NCBI GenBank assembly: GCA_029098085.1
Contig: JAQXNQ010000009.1
Coordinates: forward strand, 1 to 24,867
Direction of reading: 5' to 3'
Source: Oscillospiraceae bacterium
GTDB taxonomy: Bacteria > Bacillota > Clostridia > Oscillospirales > Ruminococcaceae
Length of the DNA: 24,867 nt
A program made the position numbers and the translations under genes. Below, one piece after another: positions 1 to 7,546 of the stretch. Position 1 is the first letter of the stretch. Every line of letters begins with the position of its first letter. The notes under the pieces were generated by a model. The model was not told the origin of the DNA. It was given only the letters and a program-made list of their open reading frames with translations, and made no database searches.

Positions 1-1686
1 GAGCGGCGTTCCTTCAAAGAAGCGGTAGGTGCGGTTCTTCATGGAATAGTCGGCGAAGGGGGGCAGATCGTCGGTGGAGCGGTAGAAGGTCACCGGCAGA
101 CGTCCGCTGGGGCAGGCCTTGCCGAACAGAATGTCGGCCAGTGCATTGCCGCCCTCGGCGCCGGGGTAGAAGCACTGCACCACGGCGTCGCACTGCTCAT
201 CCTGAGCCGAAAGGTTCAGGGCGCTGCCCGATACGTTCACGAAGATCACCGGCTTGCCCTCGGCCATGACAGCCTCGTACAGCACCTTCTGGCAGGCGGG
301 CAGCTCCAGATCGAATTTGTCGCCGCTGTCCGAACCGTTGTAGGCGTCGCCCTGTTCACCCTCCATCTGAGGATTCAGGCCCATACAGAGGATGACCACA
401 TCGCTGTTTCGGGCGGCCAGCACGGCTTCCCGCAGCTTGCGTTCGGCGCAGCTGGTTCCGCTGGGCTCCGGCTGGAAGGAATGGCAGCCCCGGGCGTAGG
501 TGACCCGGCCGGAGGCGGCGTCCTGAATGCCCCGCAGCAGGGTGGTGTACCGGTCGGGGGTGCCGTTGTAGTTGCCCAGCAGCACCGAAACATCGTCGGC
601 GTTGGGGCCGATGACGGCGATGGATTCGCTTCCCTTCAGGGGCAGAATGCCGTTGTTTTTCAGCAGAACCATGCTCTGGCGGGCCATTTCACGGTTCAGC
701 TCCCGGTGAGCGGGACAGCAGACCACCTCCGGCCCCAGCTGGTCGTAGGGGCAGTCGTCGTCGAACATGCCCAGACGGAACCGGGCCTCAAACAGCCGCT
801 CGGCGGAGCGGGTGATGGTCTCCTCGTCGATCAGGCCCTTTTCGTAGGCGGTCAGCAGATAGGTATAGGCAGCGCCGCAGTTCAGGTCACAGCCGCTCTT
901 AACGGCCAGAGCGGCGCTTTCAGCGGGGCCGGGGGTGATGTGGTGGAACTGGTCGATGTCCCGCACCGCGCCGCAGTCGGACACCACATAGCCCTTAAAG
1001 CCCATCTTCTCCCGCAGCAGGTCGGTCAGCAGCTTTTCACTGCCGCAGCAGGGCTCGCCGTTGACGCTGTTGTAGGCGCCCATGACGGCAGAGGGATCGG
1101 CGTTGTCGATACAGTACTGGAAGGCCTTGAGGTAGGTGTCCCAGAGATCCTCCTCCGACACCTCGGCGTCAAAGCCGTGGCGGATGCCTTCAGGGCCGCT
1201 GTGGACGCAGAAATGCTTGAGGGTGGCGTCCACCTTGCGGTATTTGGGATCGTCGCCCTGCAGGCCTTTGACAAAAGCGGCGCCCATCTTTCCGGTGAGA
1301 CAGGGATCTTCGCCATAGGTTTCGTGGCCCCGTCCCCAGCGGGGATCCCGGAAGATGTTGATATTGGGGGACCAGAAGGTCAGGCCCTGATAAATTTCGG
1401 TCTCGCCGAAGGTTTTGTACTGGTTATATTTGGCGCGGGCTTCGTCCGAGGTGGCTTTAGCCACCTGCTGCAGCAGCTCTTCATTGAAGCTGGCCGCCAT
1501 GCCGATGGCCTGGGGGAAAACGGTGGCCATGCCGGCCCGGGCGACACCGTGAAGGCATTCATTCCACCAGTTGTAGGCAGGGATGCCCAGCCGGGGAATG
1601 GCGGGGGAATCGTAGCGCAGCTGGGACATTTTTTCTTCCAGCGTCATCTGCGCCACCAGCGCCTTTGCGCGCTCTGAAAAGGTCAT
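1..1686 (-). CDS. GH3 beta-xylosidase/beta-glucosidase-type enzyme (3' end cut by window edge)
   Basis: Hydrolyses a terminal beta-linked sugar from oligosaccharides. The frame is open for exactly 562 codons from the ATG at 1686 to the left edge. The N-terminus has the MTLEEKMSQLRYDSPAIPRL block and then NWWNECLHGVAR, typical of xylosidase/glucosidase-type GH3 enzymes. KHFCVHSGPE carries the substrate-binding Lys-His pair, and VVSDCGAV places the catalytic nucleophile at Asp237. A second alpha/beta domain starts with SMVLLKNNGILPL, and the last residues seen (TYRFFEGTPL) are the usual lead-in to the C-terminal domain, so perhaps 150 or more residues are missing. There is no signal peptide, so it should be cytoplasmic. 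The start is preceded by AAGGAG at a good distance. It is divergent from the NagZ-like gene and has its own promoter and a palindromic operator candidate. The family is certain; the sugar specificity is inferred. Confidence 0.93.
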   Translation of the reverse strand, partial: MTFSERAKALVAQMTLEEKMSQLRYDSPAIPRLGIPAYNWWNECLHGVARAGMATVFPQAIGMAASFNEELLQQVAKATSDEARAKYNQYKTFGETEIYQGLTFWSPNINIFRDPRWGRGHETYGEDPCLTGKMGAAFVKGLQGDDPKYRKVDATLKHFCVHSGPEGIRHGFDAEVSEEDLWDTYLKAFQYCIDNADPSAVMGAYNSVNGEPCCGSEKLLTDLLREKMGFKGYVVSDCGAVRDIDQFHHITPGPAESAALAVKSGCDLNCGAAYTYLLTAYEKGLIDEETITRSAERLFEARFRLGMFDDDCPYDQLGPEVVCCPAHRELNREMARQSMVLLKNNGILPLKGSESIAVIGPNADDVSVLLGNYNGTPDRYTTLLRGIQDAASGRVTYARGCHSFQPEPSGTSCAERKLREAVLAARNSDVVILCMGLNPQMEGEQGDAYNGSDSGDKFDLELPACQKVLYEAVMAEGKPVIFVNVSGSALNLSAQDEQCDAVVQCFYPGAEGGNALADILFGKACPSGRLPVTFYRSTDDLPPFADYSMKNRTYRFFEGTPL

Positions 1687-1716
1687 GATCAGCACTCCTT
1701 TAATATGGATTTCGAA

Positions 1717-1730
1717 TGTGTTCGAACACA
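1717..1730. promoter_or_regulatory. Perfect 14-bp palindrome TGTGTTCGAACACA, candidate repressor operator
   Basis: TGTGTTCGAACACA reads the same on both strands. It lies about 25 to 40 bases downstream of the predicted transcription start of the GH3 gene and 30 bases before its ATG, a position where a bound repressor would block transcription. The TG-N4-CG-N4-CA layout with a central CG resembles LacI-family operators, but it does not match the full CcpA cre consensus. No regulator gene is present in the window. The operator role is inferred. Confidence 0.55.
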
Positions 1731-1761
1731 ATCAAAATCCCGTTCTCATCTCTTTACGCTA

Positions 1762-1790
1762 AAGATAACAGAAAAAGCAGTCCCTGTCAA
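1762..1790 (-). promoter_or_regulatory. Sigma-A promoter for the GH3 gene
   Basis: On the minus strand, TTGACA (1790-1785) is followed after 17 bases by TATCTT (1767-1762). The match to consensus is strong, the DNA is AT-rich, and it lies about 75 bases upstream of the ATG. Confidence 0.7.
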
Positions 1791-1892
1791 GGAAAAAACC
1801 ATTTTTGCCGGAGGACTTTTCTTTTTTCTGCCCGCACGGGGGCGCGTCCGATGCGGACGGCAGGATCCAAAAGGTGTTTTTTACAATTCTTC

Positions 1893-1921
1893 TTTTATTT
1901 CATAAGAAAATCTGGTATAAT
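1893..1921 (+). promoter_or_regulatory. Extended -10 promoter for the NagZ-like GH3 gene
   Basis: TATAAT at 1916-1921 is preceded by TGG, forming an extended -10 element. The -35 region 17 bases upstream is poor (TTTTAT-like). It lies about 30 bases before the ATG at 1953, leaving a short leader. Confidence 0.6.
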
Positions 1922-1952
1922 AGAGAAAAAATACGGAAAAGGAGCGGTCGTC

Positions 1953-3668
1953 ATGGTTGATTTGCGCGCAAATCCCTTTTATCTGGACGAGGAGAGCGTC
2001 CACTGGGTGGAGGAAACGGTGGAGGGTATGACCCTGCACGAAAAGATCTGCCAGCTGTTTGTGGATCCGCTGGTGGGGATGAAGGAACAGGAGCTGCTGG
2101 ACTTTCTGGCCCGGTATCCCATTGCAGGAGCCAGCTTCCGAGCGGCTCAGTTTACCAACGAGGAAGCCCGGCGGATCATGGGTCATCTGCAGGAGCAGAG
2201 CCGTGTTCCGCTGCTTTATGCCGGCAACTGTGAATCCGGCCCCAACGGCGCTCTGCGGGGCGGTACGCTGGTGGCCGCCGGCGCAGAGGTGCGGGCGGCT
2301 CGGGATGAACAGGCCGCCTATGAGGTAGGCCGGATCAGCGGTCGGGAGACGGCCGCTGTGGGCTTCAACTGGACCTTCGGCCCGGTGGGGGATGTGCTGC
2401 TGAACTGGCGGAACACCCTGATCAACACCCGTGCCTACGGCCCTGACGCCGAATTTGTCAGCCGCTGTGTGGAAGCCTATAACCGGGGCTGTCTGGAGTA
2501 CGGCGTCATGCCCTGCCTCAAGCATTTCCCCGGAGATGGCTGGGAGGAGCGGGACCAGCATCTGGTCATCGGCAACAACGGCCTTTCCTGCGAGGAGTGG
2601 GATCGTACCTTTGGCCTGATTTACCGAAACGCTATCCAAAACGGCGTCCTCAGCATCATGGTGGCCCATTTCACCCAGCCTGCCTGGCAGCGGAAGCTGA
2701 ATCCGTCTCTGAAGGATGCGGACATGCTGCCCGCCTGCCTGTCCTTTGAGCTGGTGGAAGGTCTGCTCCGCGGGGAGCTGGGGTACAACGGCCTGGTGGT
2801 CACCGACCAGACCAAGATGATGGGCTATTACGGCATGAAGCGGACAGAAGCCCTTCCCCGCACCATTGCCGTGGGCTGCGACATCATCCTTGGCATCAAC
2901 GATATGGAGGAGGACTACGAAGCCGTCAAAGCCGGTATCGAAAGCGGCACGATTACGTCTCAGCGGCTGCAGGATGCGCTGTACCGGATTCTGGGCGCCA
3001 AGGCCGCCATGGGTCTCCACCGAAAGCAGCGGCAGGGCACACTGCTGCCCGATCCCGCTGAACTCTCCTGCATCGGCTGTGAGGAGCATCGGGCCATCGC
3101 CCGGGACATTGCCGACCGGGCCATCACCCTGGTCAAAAATGTGCGGAATGAGCTGCCCATCCGGCCTGAAACCCACCCCAATATCGGTTTGATCCTGCTG
3201 GAGGGGGAGCGGAAGAACAACCTGATGGGTCAGGGCGTCGCGGCCAATGCCAGCAGCGAGACCAGAAAGCAGATCATCGCTGCTTTGACGGAAGCCGGCT
3301 TTACGGTCAAGGAGATTCCTTCGTCCATGGCCAAGGGCAAGACAAAGGCGTTTGCGGCGGAGTATGACGCTGTGCTGATCTTCAGCGCTGTGACCTCCTT
3401 TGCCCAAACCAGCACCGTGCATCTTCGCTGGCCGGAGCCCATGTCCCGGTGGTATCCCTGGTATGTGCCCGAGCTGCCGGTGGCCTTTATCTCGCTGAAT
3501 TACACCAATCAGCTGTACGAGGTTCCCCGGGTGCCCATTTTCATCAATGCTTACAACGCCGAGCCGGACACCATCCGGCTGGTGATCCGCAAGCTGATGG
3601 GGGAAAGCCCCTTCCTGGGTCAGGCGGACGAGCAGGTCTGGTGCGATTGCTGGGATACGCATTTCTGA
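1953..3668 (+). CDS. GH3 NagZ-like beta-N-acetylhexosaminidase or phosphorylase
   Basis: Predicted to release a terminal beta-GlcNAc-type sugar from oligosaccharides. The 571-residue protein begins with a GH3 TIM barrel containing FGPVGDVL. Its K190-HFPGDGWEERD-QH203 stretch corresponds to the NagZ KHFPGHG-x4-D-x-H loop that carries the Asp-His acid/base pair (here D201 and H203). The likely nucleophile is Asp285 in VVTDQTKMMG. A C-terminal alpha/beta domain of about 200 residues follows, which classical short NagZ proteins lack. The start is ATG 1953 because AAAGGAG lies eight bases upstream and the promoter is just ahead. The frame is open further upstream to 1716, but that part runs through the promoter. 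There is no signal peptide. Members with this dyad can be phosphorylases, so hydrolase versus phosphorylase is open. Confidence 0.85.
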   Translation: MVDLRANPFYLDEESVHWVEETVEGMTLHEKICQLFVDPLVGMKEQELLDFLARYPIAGASFRAAQFTNEEARRIMGHLQEQSRVPLLYAGNCESGPNGALRGGTLVAAGAEVRAARDEQAAYEVGRISGRETAAVGFNWTFGPVGDVLLNWRNTLINTRAYGPDAEFVSRCVEAYNRGCLEYGVMPCLKHFPGDGWEERDQHLVIGNNGLSCEEWDRTFGLIYRNAIQNGVLSIMVAHFTQPAWQRKLNPSLKDADMLPACLSFELVEGLLRGELGYNGLVVTDQTKMMGYYGMKRTEALPRTIAVGCDIILGINDMEEDYEAVKAGIESGTITSQRLQDALYRILGAKAAMGLHRKQRQGTLLPDPAELSCIGCEEHRAIARDIADRAITLVKNVRNELPIRPETHPNIGLILLEGERKNNLMGQGVAANASSETRKQIIAALTEAGFTVKEIPSSMAKGKTKAFAAEYDAVLIFSAVTSFAQTSTVHLRWPEPMSRWYPWYVPELPVAFISLNYTNQLYEVPRVPIFINAYNAEPDTIRLVIRKLMGESPFLGQADEQVWCDCWDTHF

Positions 3669-3694
3669 GCCAGACTGTGACCTTCAAAAGCGGC

Positions 3695-3733
3695 GCCCCG
3701 GAACATCCGAAAGGGATGCTCCGGGGCATTTTC
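3695..3733 (+). terminator. Rho-independent terminator after the NagZ-like gene
   Basis: GCCCCGGA-a-CATCC, loop GAAA, then GGATG-c-TCCGGGGC forms a long, nearly perfect stem, followed by ATTTTCT. It sits between the convergent NagZ-like and GH130 genes. It could also stop the leftward GH130 transcript, although the T-run on that side is weaker. Confidence 0.85.
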
Positions 3734-3748
3734 TGTCCGCATGCTGCA

Positions 3749-4741
3749 TTATTCAAGCGGATTTGCCTTGATATAGTTCAGCACCTCATCCACCGTGGTG
3801 AAGCAGAGGCCGGTGACCGTGTCGGCGCAGCCGTAGTAGATGGCAATCCGGCCGGTGTCGGCATCGGTGAGGGCAGCGCAGGGGAAGACCACGTTGGGCA
3901 CGTCGCCCACGCACTCGTACAGCTCCTCGGGAGCCAGCAGATAGAACCGGGAGCGGTATTTCACCTTCCAGGGCTGCTCCAGATCCAGCAGCGCCGCACC
4001 CATCCGGTAGACAAAGCCGTTGCAGGTGGTCAGGACGCCGTGGTACAGCAGCAGCCAGCCTTCGTCCGTTTCAATGGGAGAGGGGCCGGGGCCGATCTTG
4101 GTGGACTGCCAGGCGGAGGGATCCTCCTTGCAGGTGCTCATCACATGGCGGTGCTTGCCCCAGAAGGTCAGGTCGGGGCTCTGGGAGAAGAAGATGTCGC
4201 CGAAGGGGGTGTGGCCGGTGTCGGAGGGACGGGACAGCATGCCGTACAGGCCGTCGATCTTCCGGGGGAAGAGAACGCCGTTGCGGTTGTAGGGGAGGAA
4301 GGCGTTTTCCAGCTGGTGGAAGGTCTGGAAGTCCTCAGTCCAGGCGACGCCGATGGTGGGACCGTGATAGCCGTTGCACCAGGTGATGTAGTATTTGCCG
4401 TCCAGCAGGCAGACCCGGGCATCATAGCGGTATTCCCGCCTGAGGATTTCGGGATCAGCGTCCTGGAACTGCACCGGCTGGGTGCTGATGTCCCAGTGAA
4501 GGCCGTCCTTGCTGAAGCCGGGGTAAATGTCCATGCTCAGCCCGCGGCTGTCGCAGCGGAAGATGCCGGCGAAGCCGTCCCTGAAGGGAACCACCGCGCT
4601 GTTGAAGATGCTGTTGGCGTTGGGCATCTGGTGGCGGGAGATGACGGGGTTTTCGGTGTAGCGCCAGACCGGCATGTCATAGCCTGCGGGTTTGTCCTGC
4701 CAGGGCATACCCGGAAGGGAAGAACCGATGATCTTGGCCAT
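3749..4741 (-). CDS. GH130 glycoside phosphorylase (beta-mannoside type)
   Basis: GH130 enzymes cleave beta-mannosidic bonds, usually with phosphate, giving mannose 1-phosphate inside the cell. The 330-residue protein fits the family's length and five-bladed propeller. Visible family blocks are NPVISRHQMPNANSIFN (31-47), YDARV with the probable catalytic Asp107, NRNGVLFPRKIDG (152-164), RPSD (171-174) and KIGPGPSPIETDEGWLLLYHGV, which supplies phosphate/substrate-binding residues in the family. No signal peptide is seen. ATG 4741 follows AAAGGAG eight bases upstream. It lies 28 bases downstream of the fucosidase gene and is co-transcribed with it. The subfamily is most like the mannooligosaccharide or mannosyl-GlcNAc phosphorylases. 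This is judged by eye, so the exact substrate is uncertain. Confidence 0.88.
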   Translation of the reverse strand: MAKIIGSSLPGMPWQDKPAGYDMPVWRYTENPVISRHQMPNANSIFNSAVVPFRDGFAGIFRCDSRGLSMDIYPGFSKDGLHWDISTQPVQFQDADPEILRREYRYDARVCLLDGKYYITWCNGYHGPTIGVAWTEDFQTFHQLENAFLPYNRNGVLFPRKIDGLYGMLSRPSDTGHTPFGDIFFSQSPDLTFWGKHRHVMSTCKEDPSAWQSTKIGPGPSPIETDEGWLLLYHGVLTTCNGFVYRMGAALLDLEQPWKVKYRSRFYLLAPEELYECVGDVPNVVFPCAALTDADTGRIAIYYGCADTVTGLCFTTVDEVLNYIKANPLE

Positions 4742-4769
4742 GGGAAGAACTCCTTTCGGTTTCGGAAAA

Positions 4770-6140
4770 TTATTTCAGTACAAAGACATGGGCGATGGGA
4801 GCGCTGCCCTGCTGCTCCGGCAGCTGGACCGAGATGCCGCCCGGCACCGCCGTGAAGGGCAGGGAAGCGCCGCTGTCCAGCAGCGAGACGGACTCCACTC
4901 TGCCTTCATAGGGCAGCAGCAGTTCGGACGGAACCGGTTCGTTTTCGCTTTCGTACAGACGAATGGCGTAGACGGTCTCTCCCTTGCGGGTGAAGGCCAC
5001 CTTGTCCTTTTTATAGGGGGCACAGACCCGGGTGCCGTAGATGGCGTCGCCGTAGGTCTTCAGCCAGCTGCCCAGTCCCTCAATACTCTTCATGGCGCCC
5101 AGCGGCAGCCGTCCGTCGGGCTGAGGAGCCACGTTCAGGGCGAGGTTGCCGCCCTTGGCCACCACATCCACCAGAATCTGCACCAGCTGACGGGGCGTCT
5201 TGTAGTCGTCCTCGTAACCGAAGGAAAAGCCCTTGCCCACCGTGATGCAGCTCTCCCAGGGCACGCCCAGGGGCTCATCCGGCACGCACTGCTCCGGCGT
5301 CACGTAGTTTTCATTGGGGCCGCCCACTGTCCGGTCGGCGCAGAGCAGCCAGGGCTGTTTGACCCGAAGCTCCTTCAGAAGCCCGGTCAGACCGAAATCC
5401 TGATTGTTATTCGCCCGAACCCAGCCGGCGTCCAGCCAGAGGATGTCGATGGGGCCGTACTGTTCGCAGAGCTCGGTGATCTGATTCCGGGTAAACTGAG
5501 AAAACTGCTCCCACAGCTCCGGATATTTGGCGGGATCGTAGGAGGGGCCGCGCCAGGTGGGCTTGCCGCCCATCAGCTCCTGGTTCCAGTACCAGGGGCA
5601 GTACCAGTCCGCCTTGGAGAAGTAGGCGGCGATGCCCAGTCCCTTCTCCCGGAAGGCCCGGAACACCTCACCCACCACATCGGCCCGGGGATTGTCGTGG
5701 AACGGACAGTCAGGGGCGGTGATCTTGTAGTCGCTGTAGGCCGTGTCCCACATGCAGAAGCCGTCGTGATGCTTGGTGGTGAAGATCAGGTACCGGAAGC
5801 CGTTTTCGCTGGCAAAATCAGCCCACTTTTCCGGCTGGAACCGGATCGGGTTGAAGGTACGGTTCAGGGCAAAGTACTGCTTTTTGAAGGTGTCAATGTC
5901 ATCGGTCCAGTCGATCTGATGACGGGACCAGTCGGCGTCCTGATCGCTCAGAGCCCAGGATTCCACAATACCCAGCTGGGCGTAGGGCCCCCAGTGCATC
6001 ATCAGCGCCAGCTTCTGATCCTGGAACCACTCCAGCTTGTCCAGCAGCGCCGGTTCTTCGGGACGGATGTAGCGGGAAGCGGCACTGTAGTTGTGAACGC
6101 CCTCTTCCACAATTTCCTCTTCTTTGATCGTATCGCTCAT
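4770..6140 (-). CDS. GH29 alpha-L-fucosidase
   Basis: Removes terminal alpha-L-fucose from glycans by a retaining mechanism. The 456-residue protein has the family signatures in order: LMMHWGPYAQLG (46-57), TKHHDGFCMWD (122-132), IDILWLDAGW with the catalytic nucleophile Asp237, and VAKGGNLALNVAPQPDG near the end of the barrel. A short C-terminal beta domain follows. The acid/base residue is not conserved across the family and cannot be assigned by eye. There is no signal peptide, so imported fucosylated oligosaccharides are the likely substrate. ATG 6140 is preceded by AAAGGGG. It is the first gene of a two-gene operon with the GH130 phosphorylase, driven by the promoter at 6174-6202. Confidence 0.95.
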   Translation of the reverse strand: MSDTIKEEEIVEEGVHNYSAASRYIRPEEPALLDKLEWFQDQKLALMMHWGPYAQLGIVESWALSDQDADWSRHQIDWTDDIDTFKKQYFALNRTFNPIRFQPEKWADFASENGFRYLIFTTKHHDGFCMWDTAYSDYKITAPDCPFHDNPRADVVGEVFRAFREKGLGIAAYFSKADWYCPWYWNQELMGGKPTWRGPSYDPAKYPELWEQFSQFTRNQITELCEQYGPIDILWLDAGWVRANNNQDFGLTGLLKELRVKQPWLLCADRTVGGPNENYVTPEQCVPDEPLGVPWESCITVGKGFSFGYEDDYKTPRQLVQILVDVVAKGGNLALNVAPQPDGRLPLGAMKSIEGLGSWLKTYGDAIYGTRVCAPYKKDKVAFTRKGETVYAIRLYESENEPVPSELLLPYEGRVESVSLLDSGASLPFTAVPGGISVQLPEQQGSAPIAHVFVLK

Positions 6141-6173
6141 GGGAATTCCCCTTTCAGGCAGATTTCTGCATTA

Positions 6174-6202
6174 ACCATACCACACACGAATGAAAATGGC
6201 AA
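6174..6202 (-). promoter_or_regulatory. Promoter of the fucosidase-GH130 operon
   Basis: On the minus strand, TTGCCA (6202-6197), a 17-base spacer ending in TGG, and TATGGT (6179-6174) form a good sigma-A promoter with an extended -10, about 30 bases upstream of the GH29 ATG. I see no clear operator palindrome here. Confidence 0.7.
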
Positions 6203-6242
6203 TGGCTTTTTACGTTTTTGTCGCGAAAGACCGGCTTGTTTT

Positions 6243-6995
6243 TCAAAGAGCGTCCGCTTCCCAAAAGAAGCAGAGCCGCCGGGAGGAAGACAGAGCGGGC
6301 GCATAGCGAAAGCCCTCCCAGCAGAACTCCCTGAGTTCCTCCGGACAGGAAACGCCCTGCCGCACCATCCAGCCTGCCATCTCGCCCCGGGCCATTTTGG
6401 CCCAGGTGGCGGGCGTCTGCAGCTTTCCCCGGCGGCGCATCAGAAAGTCCACCGTGACCATCCGGTCGCCGGAGCGGAGATGGGGCTCCACTGCTTTGGC
6501 GTATTCGGCCGAGGCAAGGTTAATCAGCAGATCGGTTTCGGCAAACAGCTGATCCCGCAGACGGCTGCCCCAGAAGCGGTAGAGATTGCCCTCCGGGGAG
6601 ATCGGACGGCACCCCATTTCCAGCCGGTAGGGATGGATAAGATCGGTGGGGCGGAGCAGGCCGTACAGCCCGCTGAGCACCCGCAGCCGCTTTCCTGCCG
6701 TCTTCCATTGGGCAGCGGAAAAGGTTTCCGGCCGGAGATGCTGATACTGCAGCCCTTCATAGGCCAGCAGAGCAGCGGTTTCGGGAGCGCTGCCGAACTG
6801 CCGGATCCGGTCGAAGGTCTCCAGGGCCAGCTCGGGATTGATCCGCATCAGGCTTTCCAGCTGCCAGGGAGCGTACTCCTTCAGTTCTTCATTCAATTGG
6901 ACTGCGTCCTTCTCAAATACCGGCCGGGAGGAGGAGACTCTTTCCGGCAGCGGCAGGACACGCATACGCTTGGCGGGGGAGAGAATGGCCAGCAT
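6243..6995 (-). CDS. yaaA: Peroxide stress protein YaaA (DUF328/UPF0246)
   Basis: YaaA-family proteins limit damage from peroxide by lowering free iron and bind DNA; this is known from E. coli. The 250-residue length is normal. The start MLAILSPAKRM is the hallmark LxxLSPAK motif, followed by LSGLYGLLRPTDLIHPYRLEMG in the centre, LINLASAEYAKAV, and a C-terminal MVRQGVSCPEELREFCWEGF block. It is cytoplasmic with no signal or membrane segment. ATG 6995 has GAAGGTG upstream and a convincing promoter at 7032-7060, so it is probably a single-gene unit. Its end is close to the promoter of the fucosidase operon, with no obvious terminator in between. Confidence 0.93.
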   Translation of the reverse strand: MLAILSPAKRMRVLPLPERVSSSRPVFEKDAVQLNEELKEYAPWQLESLMRINPELALETFDRIRQFGSAPETAALLAYEGLQYQHLRPETFSAAQWKTAGKRLRVLSGLYGLLRPTDLIHPYRLEMGCRPISPEGNLYRFWGSRLRDQLFAETDLLINLASAEYAKAVEPHLRSGDRMVTVDFLMRRRGKLQTPATWAKMARGEMAGWMVRQGVSCPEELREFCWEGFRYAPALSSSRRLCFFWEADAL

Positions 6996-7031
6996 GACAT
7001 CACCTTCTTTTCTTGTCAGGTTTCTGAAGGT

Positions 7032-7060
7032 ATTCTAGCAGAAAAAACGGCCAAAGGCAA
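7032..7060 (-). promoter_or_regulatory. Promoter of yaaA
   Basis: On the minus strand, TTGCCT (7060-7055), 17 bases, then TAGAAT (7037-7032), about 40 bases upstream of the yaaA ATG. It begins immediately after the T-run of the cupin terminator. Confidence 0.7.
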
Positions 7061-7061
7061 G

Positions 7062-7091
7062 AAAAAATCCCACAGCGCTGCGCCGTGGGAT
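7062..7091 (-). terminator. Terminator of the cupin gene
   Basis: On the minus strand, ATCCCAC, a GC-rich loop, GTGGGAT and a six-base T-run. It lies just after the cupin stop codon and just ahead of the yaaA promoter. Confidence 0.85.
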
Positions 7092-7104
7092 CCTGTTTGA
7101 AGAA

Positions 7105-7437
7105 TCAGTCCAGAATGATTAGGGCCATGAAGACCAGATCGGTGTCGCCGGTGTTGTCCAGACCGTGGCCCTTGCCATCGGGGGTAAAGGTCACATCGCC
7201 GGCCTCTACCGGGCGGATGGTGCCGTTGTCGTTGTAATCGCCCTTGCCGGAGAGAATGTAGTAGGTTTCGCTTTCGCCGTGATGCTCATGATAGCCCAGG
7301 GTGCAGCCGGGGGCGATGGTCACTTCGGCGTAGAGACGGCATTTTCCGTTGAGTTCCCGGTCGCCGAGGATGTGTTTGATCACCACATGGCCCTTGCCGC
7401 CGCACATATTTTCCACTCGTTCAATTTTTTCCAGCAT
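7105..7437 (-). CDS. Small single-domain cupin protein
   Basis: A 110-residue cupin, probably metal-binding, of unknown substrate. Motif 1 is complete: GYHEHHGESETYYILSGKG carries two histidines and a glutamate. Motif 2, GDVTFTPDGKGHGLDNTG, carries the third histidine. The rest of the protein is the usual eight-strand barrel with a short N-terminal strand (MLEKIERVENMCGGKG). I chose ATG 7437 because AGGAG lies about nine bases upstream. The frame opens earlier at a TTG (7473), but that runs back over the promoter. It is monocistronic, with its own promoter and terminator. Related small cupins act in sugar or oxalate metabolism or as stand-alone sensors; nothing here decides between these. Confidence 0.85.
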   Translation of the reverse strand: MLEKIERVENMCGGKGHVVIKHILGDRELNGKCRLYAEVTIAPGCTLGYHEHHGESETYYILSGKGDYNDNGTIRPVEAGDVTFTPDGKGHGLDNTGDTDLVFMALIILD

Positions 7438-7474
7438 GGTAGACCTCTCCTTTGATTCTCTGTATTGCAGCAAT

Positions 7475-7503
7475 AGTGTACCATGTTTGAAGGAGGGCGT
7501 AAA
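7475..7503 (-). promoter_or_regulatory. Promoter of the cupin gene
   Basis: On the minus strand, TTTACG (7503-7498), a 17-base spacer ending in TGG, and TACACT (7480-7475). This is a fair promoter with an extended -10, placed about 40 bases before the start at 7437. Confidence 0.55.
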
Positions 7504-7546
7504 GGGTCAAAAGGTAAAAAATAGCTATTCTCTTTTCAAAAAATTC

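Noticed and set aside
1716..1952. Upstream extension of the NagZ-like gene to 1716
   Set aside because: The extra residues run through the TATAAT promoter and have no family similarity; ATG 1953 has the ribosome site.
4692..7100. Long plus-strand open frames such as the 802-residue one opposite GH29 and yaaA
   Set aside because: These are shadows of GC-rich minus-strand genes. They lack ribosome sites and known domains, and they cross promoters and terminators of the real genes.
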